The notes beneath the pieces are model-generated. The model ran no database searches. It worked only from the letters and a program-made list of their open reading frames with translations, and was not told the DNA's origin. Position numbers and translations under genes: made by a program. Below, in pieces: positions 1 to 6,708 of a stretch of 9,391 bases of DNA. Each line of letters starts with the position of its first letter. Positions within the stretch are counted from its first letter, which is position 1. Source of the DNA: JBEKJU01 sp050011095 (GTDB lineage: Bacteria; Desulfobacterota; Syntrophorhabdia; Syntrophorhabdales; WCHB1-27). The stretch spans positions 1 to 9,391 of the forward strand of contig JBEKJU010000159.1 in assembly GCA_050011095.1 (NCBI GenBank). Reading direction: 5' to 3'.

Positions 1-54
1 GATAAAATCCGTAATGCGGTTTCCCTTCGGAAGCTCTGCAACAGTTCGCGCCAT
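1..54 (-). CDS. IS4-family transposase, N-terminal start only (runs off the left edge)
   Basis: The first 18 codons read MARTVAELPKGNRITDFI. I recognise this as the typical opening of IS4-family transposases with the IS4 N-terminal domain, which often start MARTVA..LP.GSRITDYI. The ATG at 52-54 (minus strand) is preceded by GAGGAG with about 6 bases of spacing, a good ribosome binding site. The rest of the protein, including the DDE catalytic domain, lies outside the window, so intactness cannot be judged. It is transcribed leftward, like the other transposase remnants to its right. The family call rests on a short stretch and recall, so it is moderate. Confidence 0.55.
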   Translation of the reverse strand, partial: MARTVAELPKGNRITDFI

Positions 55-119
55 CTTTGCTCCTCACTTGGATAGGATGGCACATTTTATCACAAAGACT
101 ACGTTAAGTGAACAGTATT
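55..119 (-). mobile_element. Probable terminal segment of the IS4-family element
   Basis: Between the IS4-like start codon and the stop of the neighbouring transposase lie only about 65 bases. Read on the minus strand they begin near CTGTTCACTTAACG (plus 102-115), which resembles ends of some IS4-group elements, and run A+T-rich into the ribosome binding site. I infer that the element boundary is near 112-119, directly against the 3' end of the next transposase. The matching end and any target duplication lie outside the window, so the boundary is not proven. Confidence 0.35.
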
Positions 120-123
120 GGAT

Positions 124-894
124 CTAAAGGGTAAGCCGCATCAACTGATCGGCAAACAGGGCAATGATCCCAAACATGAGGTGCAGGCTCACTTTCTTGT
201 GTCCCCTTAACATGACGCGTCGTGCGCCGAACTCTTCCTTCAAGCGGGCGTTCAACCTTTCGGACGCAGTTCTTTCATGGTACCGGAACGCTTCGGCAGG
301 AGCCATGGGGATAACCTCGCCCCGGCGGGGATTTCTATCGATGATGGGGACATGTCCCAATGACCTGCTCAAGTCCCAAATAGGTGCGGCATCATAGGCC
401 GAGTTCATGAGGTCGTAGAGGGAGGTTACTTTGTGTGAGGTCAGCTTCATCATCGGGATGGCGACCTGGCTGTCATGAAGGGAGGCGGAGGTAAGCACGG
501 CGGTAACAGGGAATCCGCTCTCGGTGGTGTCGACATGGAGCTTGTACCCCGTCCATGTTTCCTTGTATCCCTTGGAATTTGTCTTGCTTCCCACATCACA
601 GCGGGTGGGGATATCGCGCAACGCTTCCGCAGGCGACTGATTGATCTGGAGGAACAAACGGGTTTCTTCCTTGACCCGGACCACTCCCTTCGGTTTGCCC
701 CTTTTCCTTGGAGCCTTTTCCTTCTTCTCTTTCTTGAATGGTTTCTCATTCTCCGCGATGGCCGTGCCATCCCGTGCGATATGCCCGATGAGCTGATCGG
801 AAAGGTGTTCCTTTACCAGGGCGTCATGAACTTTCCTGCCCAGGTCGTCACGGGCAAATTTGCCTAATCCAACTTCCTCGAACACTCCGTCCAT
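124..894 (-). pseudogene. DDE transposase (IS5/IS1182-like, DDE_Tnp_1 type), N-terminally truncated
   Basis: The 256 residues match the core and C-terminus of a DDE transposase family. Seen are GHIARDGTAI with the first catalytic Asp (D42), a basic KEKKEKAPRKRGKPKG segment, CDVGSKTNSKGYKETWTGYK, LTSASLHDSQVAIP, LGHVPIIDRNPRR and the YHERTASERLNARLKEEFG block with the catalytic Glu (E212). Family members normally carry a further N-terminal region. Here the frame is closed by TAA at 937-939, next to the IS21 remnant, so the gene start is missing. At the second catalytic position (LYDLMNSAYDA, residue 164, codon 403-405) I see Asn where remembered relatives have Asp (LMDAAYD), which would abolish activity. 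The ATG at 892-894 is simply the first available start. The family-level name is less certain than the DDE assignment. Confidence 0.75.
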
Positions 895-959
895 CTTGTC
901 CGAACGGCCGTTCCGGCTCTCCGTCCCCGGCCGCCCTTACTCTATAAGAGTGTTCGACC

Positions 960-1633
960 TCATGCCAATCCTGAGTGCGTCCTTCTCATTGATTCCCCCG
1001 TCAGTATGATCTTATGAGCGTTATGAACGATCCTGTCGCAGATGGCGTCTGCAAGGGTCGGATCACCGATCACGTCGTGCCTTAGGTCGATGGGAAGCTG
1101 AGTTGCGATGATGGTCGATCTCACCTGATGCCTGTCCTCCATGATTTCGAGAAAGCCTCTCCTCTCCTTGTCTGTAAAGGGGTTGAGTCCCCAATCGTCA
1201 ATAATCAGCAGCCTCATCCTCTGGAGCCGCTGGAGGAGCTTCACGTAGCTGCCGTCCGCACGGGCTACTTTCAGCTCCTGGGCCAACCTGGGCATCCTGA
1301 CACAGAGGGCGCTGAAGTCCTGTCTAGTGGCACTGTTTCCCAACGCGCAGGCGATGTAAGTCTTGCCGACGCCGGCCCGTCGTTCGTAATGCCCCGGCGC
1401 GCCCGGAAGTCGATGTCCTCGAAGCAGGCGGACGGATGGCGGAAGTGGGCCTGGGAGGCGAGGATTTTGAGCTGTCTGTTCTCCCTGTGGAGCTTCTCCT
1501 TGTCTACAAGAAGGCCGAGCCTTTCTTCAAAGCCCGAGTCCCTGTACTGACGATTATTCATCTGTTCCTTCAGCCCTTCCGCCATGCCGTGAAGCTTCAT
1601 AATTAGCAGTTTCTCTATCGTTGCCTCAATCAT
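960..1633 (-). pseudogene. istB: IstB, IS21-family transposition helper ATPase, broken
   Basis: IstB is the AAA+ ATPase that helps the IS21 transposase choose targets. The N-terminal part (from ATG 1631-1633, MIEATIEKLLIMKLHGMAEG) carries the usual helical region and the FEDIDFRARRGI motif before the ATPase core. The frame then changes. The continuing frame gives AGVGKTYIACALG (Walker A, about 1335-1380), LLIIDDWGLNPF (Walker B), the STIIATQLP sensor-like strand and DRIVHNAHKIILTGESMRR, ending at TGA 960-962. Between RRGI and the P-loop, roughly two dozen residues usual in the family (the first ATPase strand) are missing and the frame is shifted. One out-of-frame deletion just before the Walker A motif therefore explains the damage. 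It lies directly after istA with an ancestral 8-base overlap. Confidence 0.85.
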
Positions 1634-2416
1634 GGTCCGCCTCCCCGTAATAGCTCTTACCCCTCACATTGGAGTGCAGGGGGATGATCTTCTGCTTCGC
1701 CTCGGGGTTCAGCTTCTCCATTCCCCGTTATAGAAGGGATTTCACACTTTTGTAGTTATACGCCTTGAGATCGAGCGCCCGCAGGCACGCCTGCTCAACC
1801 CGTTCGGCTTCATAGAGCTTCGAGAGCCTTATCAAACCCAGGCAGCTCCGGTAGCCGTGCTCCGGATGCTCCCTGTGCTCCGTGATCGCCTCCATGAGCA
1901 TTCTCGTATTAGGTCCGATCTTGATCCTCTCGGACGTCCATTCGAGGAACCTCTTATGATCATGAGGCATCTGGAGCCTGTGGTGATGAAGGCGCCCGGC
2001 TTATTGACCCCCATGTGCGAGGCAACCCTTTTGCCCCGGTGATAGATCTCCACGAATGATGACGTGTAGCTGATATCGACCGTTTGGCCGATGAGGGTGC
2101 AGGGAGCGCTGTAGTAAGTCTTCTCGACATCCACGTGATAATCGATGTGGACGGTAGCTTTCTTCCAGGCGGTGATCCTGTAACGCTCCTTCGGCAACGG
2201 ACGCAGCGCCGGCTTGTCGATCTCCAGGTAGAGGTCGTAACAGGATTTCTTGATGCCGGTCATGGGCCTCCCGTTCAGCTTCTTCGCCTCTTCCGCGGTG
2301 GCTGCGTTGAGCTCGGCCAGGTTGAAGAACGTCCTGTTTCGGAGTGATGCGAGGATGCGCCGCTGGGCCTGGAGCACTCCGCTCTCCGCCTTGGCTTTGT
2401 CCCGTGCTTTTTTCAC
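1626..2416 (-). pseudogene. istA: IstA, IS21-family transposase, C-terminal remnant with several lesions
   Basis: The remnant opens with KKARDKAKAESGVLQAQRRI, the block containing the third (Glu) catalytic residue of the DDE integrase core. It continues through VDVEKTYYSAPCTLIGQ, VEIYHRGKRVASH and HPEHGYRSCLGLIRL, all typical of IstA C-termini. The N-terminal helix-turn-helix and the first two catalytic Asp residues are missing, because the frame ends at the mgsA junction (TGA just upstream of GTG 2414-2416). A frameshift lies near 1971-1978, just before MPHDHKRFLEW. A premature TAA at 1728-1730 cuts off a tail that is otherwise still readable to TGA 1626-1628 and contains the family motif HSNVRGKSYY. 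That original stop overlaps the istB start codon. At least three independent lesions mark an old pseudogene. Confidence 0.85.
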
Positions 2417-2418
2417 CC

Positions 2419-2709
2419 TGTCAAATAGAGCGGTTGAAGTCGGGGCCGCTGGGCGGCGACCAGCAGTTGGTCGCCATGATCACTGAAGGCAGAACCGATG
2501 CGGTCATATTTCTCTGGGACCCGATGCAGCCCCATCCTCATGACGTGGATGTGAAGGCCTTATTGAGGATCGCAGTTCTCTACAATGTGCCCATCGCCTA
2601 CAACCAGGCAGCAGCCGATTTTATCATGTCGTCTCCCTTAGTGAGTGAGACATATGTGCCCATGCAGCCGGATTATGGCGCCTACACCGAGAGACCTATT
2701 GACCTATGA
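2419..2709 (+). pseudogene. mgsA: Methylglyoxal synthase, 3' half only
   Basis: Methylglyoxal synthase converts dihydroxyacetone phosphate to methylglyoxal and phosphate, a bypass of lower glycolysis. The frame reads IERLKSGPLGGDQQLVAMI, VIFLWDPMQPHPHDVDVKAL, NVPIAYNQAAADFIMSSPL and ends at TGA 2707-2709. This matches roughly residues 58 to the end of the ~150-residue enzyme. The Asp of GGDQQ, the Asp of WDP, and the His and Asp of PHDVDVK are all kept. The N-terminal part with the His-Asp pair and the phosphate-binding Thr residues is absent. Upstream of about 2419 the sequence is istA on the opposite strand. No start codon or ribosome binding site belongs to the fragment, so no active enzyme is expected. 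The missing half is not in this window. Confidence 0.9.
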
Positions 2710-3139
2710 TAGAACAATGGTTCCTGAAGCCCCAGTGCAGAGACGTGGGAGGAGGGGCGTCCAGCGCCTGGGGTGCACCCGGCTGTGTTCGGTACGGGGG
2801 GAATTCCTCTTTCCGAGAATTGCCCCTCATCGGCAAGGGGCGAGCAACGGCCATGCAAGAAGGGGAAGTTGAGACGTTAGGCATGGAGGCACCACCGCGT
2901 TCTTGGCGTCGGACAAGATCTTACTTGGGGGTTTTAACAAGTGCCCTTCGCAGGGCACCCAGCTCTGGTTGTGCAAGGTTTCGGCAGGATGAAGCCGACC
3001 AGAGGACGTATGTAATCGGGGACAAATGCGCAGGCCGACTTACCCGTGCTGCACGTACCATGTTTTGATCTGTTTCCGTGACCGTGGTAAACCGTTCTTC
3101 TCCGGACGTTTATCGGGTGCATGGTTTTTTGTTTGCAAA
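2710..3139. other. Gene-poor stretch with small inverted repeats
   Basis: I find no recognisable protein in any frame here; the open frames have composition and motifs of no family I know. Visible structure includes a perfect 10-base palindrome GGGTGCACCC at 2771-2780. Two hairpins are also present: GCCCCT/AGGGGC (2822-2827 with 2836-2841) and a 7-bp stem GTGCCCT/AGGGCAC with loop TCGC (2941-2947 with 2952-2958). None is followed by a T-run on the plus strand, so I do not call a terminator. Any promoter for the cheR-kinase pair should lie here or just downstream, but I see no strong -35/-10 or -24/-12 match. Confidence 0.5.
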
Positions 3140-4039
3140 ATGATACCTGATCTTGATATCAGCCATATCTGTTTTGCAGGGTCGCCAAGCGTGGCCTCAC
3201 GGACGCAGGGAGGGCTCGCACCACAGCTGTTTCATGGACATAGAGGCGGTACCGCAAATTGCTCAAAACCAGACGAGGAGCAGATCGTCCTCTCGATCCT
3301 CGCGAGTGCCGGTCTGGATCCCTTCGCATATGGTCGCGATTCGTTGCTCAGGCGTCTGCCGGCGTGTATGCGTGCCCTCAAGGTCAAGTCGCCTGCCGAT
3401 TGCCGTTCGTTACTCTCACATCGGACGGATCTCGTATCGGTCGCCGTCAGCTCGCTCCTGATCGGCGTTACGCAATTTTTTCGTGATGCTGACGTGTTCG
3501 ACGCACTCCGTGCCCTGGTGCTTCCCGAGCTCCGGGCAAGCGTCCACAGCCCTTTGCGGATCTGGAGCATTGGCTGCTCGAACGGAGCCGAGATTTATAG
3601 CGTCGCCATTTTGCTTGCGGAACATGGTCTCCTCGAACGGTGCGTGCTTCTCGGCACCGACTGTCGCACGGATGCGGTCGAACAGGCGTCGCGCGGCGAG
3701 TACCGAGAGGCAAGCGAGATGCCTCCAGACATTCGCCGCAGATATTTCTAGGAGATTAGGAGCGGTTGTTTGAAACCTGTACGAATGCTGCGGGATCACA
3801 CCCAATGGCGGGTGGCCGATGCCCTGCGCAGCGTCGAGGCCGGCCCGTGGGATATGGTCCTGTGCCGGAATATGGCTATTTACTTCAATACGGCAGACGC
3901 CACAAAACTCTGGCGCCGTGTTGTCGAGGTGATGAGGCCCGGAGGGTTTCTTGTCACGGGCAAGGCCGAGCAGGGCCTCGGACCGCCCGACCTCACGCGG
4001 GAGCGGCGAAGTGTGTACCGAAAGAGGCAAGACTCATGA
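3140..4039 (+). pseudogene. CheR-type SAM-dependent protein methyltransferase interrupted by an in-frame amber codon
   Basis: CheR enzymes use S-adenosylmethionine to methylate glutamates of chemoreceptors. Seen in order are SLLIGVTQFFRDADVF, the SAM-binding strand IWSIGCSNGAEIYS (from 3560), LLGTDCRTDAVEQASRGEY, PPDIRRRYF, then TAG at 3749-3751. The same frame continues: WRVADAL, WDMVLCRNMAIYF, WRRVVEVMRPGGFLVTGKAE and the C-terminal RRSVYRK, ending at TGA 4037-4039. Both sides of the TAG match the family without gap or frame change. The start is uncertain. ATG 3140 and GTG 3191 are in frame but lack a strong ribosome binding site. Another frame opens at ATG 3234 (MDIEAVPQIAQNQ) and would join DEEQIV after one lost base near 3272. 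The stop overlaps the kinase start as ATGA. A nonsense pseudogene is the default reading; readthrough or a split protein is possible. Confidence 0.75.
3758..3772 (+). promoter_or_regulatory. Shine-Dalgarno-like site and TTG that could restart the CheR C-terminal half
   Basis: Just after the amber codon, AGGAG at 3758-3762 stands 7 bases before an in-frame TTG at 3770-3772; a second AGGAG overlaps the TAG itself (3750-3754). Ribosomes stopping at TAG could restart here and make an 89-residue piece carrying the CRNMAIYF and GGFLVTGKAE motifs. That piece lacks the SAM-binding strand. The site also keeps translation flowing toward the kinase start at 4036. Chance purine richness is an equally fair explanation. 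Confidence 0.35.
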
Positions 4040-6657
4040 TAAGTGATCGGTCCGACGTTCTCGCCAAACCCCCTAGGCCCGTAGGTCTGGCAGCCTCGGC
4101 GGTTCTTGTCGTCGTGTGGCTCGGGCTACGCTTGAGCACATTCCCCGCATTCATCTTCCCTTTCACCTATACTATTCCGCTGTTGATCGGCGTCTGGACA
4201 CGGGACCGACTCGCTCTCTGGTGCATGGCCCTTCTGTTTGTCATCGGGGACACGATCAAGCAATTCTGGATCCTGCCCGTCGGAGCCCTTCCTCCTGCGG
4301 CAGTTTGGGCGACGTTCTGGGCAACGATCTTCAACATCGGTATCGGCGCCCTTATCGTGCAGCTTATCATCAACCTCAGAGACCGCCTAGATCAGTCGCT
4401 GCACGACCTGAGGGTGGTGAACGAACAGGTCCGCGCGCAGGCGAGCGAGCTGTCCCAGCAGTACGAGGAACTGGAACAACAATCGGTAGAAATGGCCGAA
4501 CAGAACGAGGAACTGCAGACACAGTCCGAAACAATCGGCACGCTCAACGTGGAGTTGTCGCGCCGCGGGGCGATACTCGAGTCACTTCTCGATTCCGCTC
4601 GACTGCAGAGGGCCGAAGAGACGGTGCTCCACGACATCTGCGTTGCTGCGGTTGGTATTTTCGATGACGGTGCGAGTGCTGCAATCCACGAGATCCAGGG
4701 CGACATGCTCGTCGTTCTGGCGGGTGCAAGTTTTAATGGCGCCCCCGTTAATCCGGCCCCGCGACCGGTGGAGCGCACCTTCACCGAGCTTGTCATACGA
4801 ACGGAGCGGACGGCAGCGCTGAACGACGTCTCGTTGCGGCCGGACCTGTCGATCCTCGGTTTTCCGGGTCGCCCTTCCTTCCGAGCGGTGCTTGCGGCCC
4901 CTTTTCGCGTTGGGGGATGTGTTTCCGGAACCGTGACGATATATAGCGACCAGCCTCGGGAGTGGACGGACGAGCATTTCCGCGTGGTCGAATGGATGGC
5001 AGCGCAAAGCGGCCATATTCTCGAAACACTCCGCCTTCAGAATGATCTCCGCCGGCAGGCCGCCCTCATCAACCTCACCCCCGACGGCATAATTGTGCGG
5101 GACTACAACGGCACGATCACCTTTTGGTCGGAAGGCGCCCGATCGTTATACGGTTGGGGCACGGAGGAAGCGCTCGGGCACATTTCCCACGAGCTTCTCG
5201 GCGCTCGATTTTCAAAGCCCCTTGATGAGATCAACGAAGAGCTCGCACAGCACGGCAGGTGGTCGGGCGAGCTCACGCACACAACGAAGCAGGGGTCTGA
5301 AATAGTGGTTGAAAGCAGATGGCTTGCACGCAGGGGTGATGACGGCCGCATACTCGAAGTGCTGGTGTCGAATGTCGATATCACAGATCGCAAACGTGCG
5401 GAGGAGGGACTGCGGAAGGCAAACGAAGAACTTGAACAGCGTGTGGATGAGCGCACGGGGGAACTGCGCGAAGCCTACGACCGGCTGAAGGAAGAAACGG
5501 CGGAGCGCGAGCAGGCCGAAGCCCAGCTTCGCCAGGCCCAGAAGGTGGAGGCCTTGGGCACTCTATCCGGAGGCATCGCCCACGATTTCAACAACATCCT
5601 TGCGGCGATCATCGGCTTTACGGAACTGGCAGCCGACCATATTCAAAAAGGGAGCCGGGAAGAGCGCCACATAGCGAGGGTCCTGGAGGCAGGCATCCGA
5701 GGCCGGGAACTGGTGCAGCACTTGCTGACCTTTTCCCGAAAGACAGAGCAGGAGAAGAAACCTCTGCTGCTGAGCGCCATCGTCAAGGACACAGTCAAAC
5801 TCCTGCGAGCTACCACGCCGACAACAGTAAGCATCAGGGTCAACACCGTGAGCGAGTCGGGGCTGATCCTCGGCGACCCCACGCAGATCCGACAGATCCT
5901 CATGAATCTCTGCACCAACGCTGTGTACGCGATGCGGGAGAGCGGCGGGGTGCTGGACATAGAGCTCTCCGATTTCAGCGTCGCTCCGTCCCATGGGAAT
6001 GATCGCGGCATGACGCCGGGACTCTACATGAAGCTTGTGGTCCGCGATACGGGCATCGGTATGGAACCTGACATCATCCATCGGGTCTTCGATCCCTTCT
6101 TTACGACAAAGAAGGTGGGAGAGGGAACAGGGCTAGGCCTGTCCGTGGTCCACGGCATCGTGAAGCAATCGAATGGGCACATCACCGCCGAAAGCGAGCC
6201 GGGCAAAGGCGCCGCTTTCACCGTATGCTTTCCGAAGATTGCGGAAAAGAGAGAGAGCGAAGAACCCGAAGACGCTTCAGTCCCCACGGGACATGAGCGC
6301 ATCCTCTTCGTCGATGATGAAGAGGCCCTCGTCCAGATGGGCCAAGGTATCCTTGCCGGACTCGGCTACGAGGTGACATCCCGCATGAGCAGCAAGGAGG
6401 CCCTCTCGCTCTTCCAGAAGGACCCCTCCCTTTTCGACCTCGTCATCACGGACCAGACCATGCCCGAAATGACAGGTGTTGAGCTTGCGAAAAGGATCCT
6501 CGCTATCAGACCCGACATGTCTATCATCTTGTGCACTGGCTTCAGCCATCTCGTCGATGCCGATGCTGCAAATATAGCAGGGATCAGGGCATTCGCCATG
6601 AAACCCCTGACGAAGAGGGAAATAGCGAGAATCATTAGGCATGTCCTCGACGGGTAG
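4036..6657 (+). CDS. Membrane hybrid sensor histidine kinase (4TM-coiled coil-GAF-PAS-HisKA-HATPase-REC)
   Basis: This 873-residue protein senses a signal, autophosphorylates a His and passes the phosphate to its own receiver. Four hydrophobic helices are seen at about 17-33, 36-54, 58-80 and 87-113. A Gln/Glu-rich coiled coil follows (115-185), then a GAF-like domain (~190-335), a PAS domain with a VDITDRKRAEE exit (~342-457) and a second coiled coil (458-503). The HisKA H-box is SGGIAHDFNN (His516). The N-box is LMNLCTNAV, with DTGIGM, FDPFFTTK and GEGTGLGL completing the ATPase. The receiver has acidic D760/D761, phospho-acceptor Asp806 in VITDQTMP, Thr834 and Lys856. All key residues are present. 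The ATG at 4036 has AGAGG about 8 bases upstream and overlaps the cheR stop (ATGA), implying translational coupling. No DNA-binding output is attached, so the receiver probably tunes the kinase or a phosphorelay. The signal is unknown. It ends with TAG. Confidence 0.93.
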   Translation: MISDRSDVLAKPPRPVGLAASAVLVVVWLGLRLSTFPAFIFPFTYTIPLLIGVWTRDRLALWCMALLFVIGDTIKQFWILPVGALPPAAVWATFWATIFNIGIGALIVQLIINLRDRLDQSLHDLRVVNEQVRAQASELSQQYEELEQQSVEMAEQNEELQTQSETIGTLNVELSRRGAILESLLDSARLQRAEETVLHDICVAAVGIFDDGASAAIHEIQGDMLVVLAGASFNGAPVNPAPRPVERTFTELVIRTERTAALNDVSLRPDLSILGFPGRPSFRAVLAAPFRVGGCVSGTVTIYSDQPREWTDEHFRVVEWMAAQSGHILETLRLQNDLRRQAALINLTPDGIIVRDYNGTITFWSEGARSLYGWGTEEALGHISHELLGARFSKPLDEINEELAQHGRWSGELTHTTKQGSEIVVESRWLARRGDDGRILEVLVSNVDITDRKRAEEGLRKANEELEQRVDERTGELREAYDRLKEETAEREQAEAQLRQAQKVEALGTLSGGIAHDFNNILAAIIGFTELAADHIQKGSREERHIARVLEAGIRGRELVQHLLTFSRKTEQEKKPLLLSAIVKDTVKLLRATTPTTVSIRVNTVSESGLILGDPTQIRQILMNLCTNAVYAMRESGGVLDIELSDFSVAPSHGNDRGMTPGLYMKLVVRDTGIGMEPDIIHRVFDPFFTTKKVGEGTGLGLSVVHGIVKQSNGHITAESEPGKGAAFTVCFPKIAEKRESEEPEDASVPTGHERILFVDDEEALVQMGQGILAGLGYEVTSRMSSKEALSLFQKDPSLFDLVITDQTMPEMTGVELAKRILAIRPDMSIILCTGFSHLVDADAANIAGIRAFAMKPLTKREIARIIRHVLDG

Positions 6658-6661
6658 GTAG

Positions 6662-6698
6662 GTTGCCGGCTTTCAACCGGCAACGTAGAATTTTCTTC
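6662..6698 (+). terminator. Rho-independent terminator after the kinase gene
   Basis: An 8-bp G+C-rich stem, GTTGCCGG (6662-6669) with CCGGCAAC (6677-6684) and a 7-base loop, starts five bases after the kinase stop codon. It is followed by GTAGAATTTTCTTC, a short interrupted T-run. The placement fits the end of the cheR-kinase transcript. The T-run is imperfect, so efficiency may be modest. Confidence 0.65.
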
Positions 6699-6708
6699 AC
6701 TATTACCG

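Larger units (their letters stand above)
940..2418 (-). mobile_element. Remnant of an IS21-family insertion sequence (istA-istB)
   Basis: The segment keeps the IS21 arrangement on the minus strand: istA first, then istB, with overlapping ends. It lacks the left end of the element and the 5' two thirds of istA. Both genes carry further lesions. The right boundary falls at or near the junction with mgsA (about 2418), and the left boundary near 940-960 beside the truncated DDE transposase. I found no convincing pair of terminal TG...CA repeats, as expected if one end is deleted. The element cannot transpose by itself. Confidence 0.8.

Noticed and set aside
475..867. Plus-strand open frame of 130 codons over the left transposase
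   Set aside because: Shadow of the minus-strand DDE transposase, whose translation shows clear family motifs.
2941..2958. 7-bp hairpin as a transcription terminator
   Set aside because: No T-run follows on the plus strand; on the minus strand only TTGTTAAAA follows.
2706..3068. 120-codon plus-strand open frame after mgsA
   Set aside because: No recognisable motif, no ribosome binding site, and composition typical of a chance frame in G+C-rich DNA.
2710..3100. Group II intron or other large structured RNA here or at 7030-7150
   Set aside because: G+C-rich inverted repeats are present, but I could not find a domain V hairpin, intron boundaries or maturase sequence.
3749..3751. Genome-wide reassignment of TAG or pyrrolysine use
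   Set aside because: TAG ends the histidine kinase (6655-6657) and the left transposase (124-126), so TAG works as an ordinary stop; only a local effect remains possible.
3766..4035. Open frame extending the histidine kinase upstream by 90 residues
   Set aside because: It overlaps the CheR C-terminal half in another frame. The residues are Arg/Gly/Pro-rich without family match, and ATG 4036 has a ribosome binding site and the ATGA overlap.
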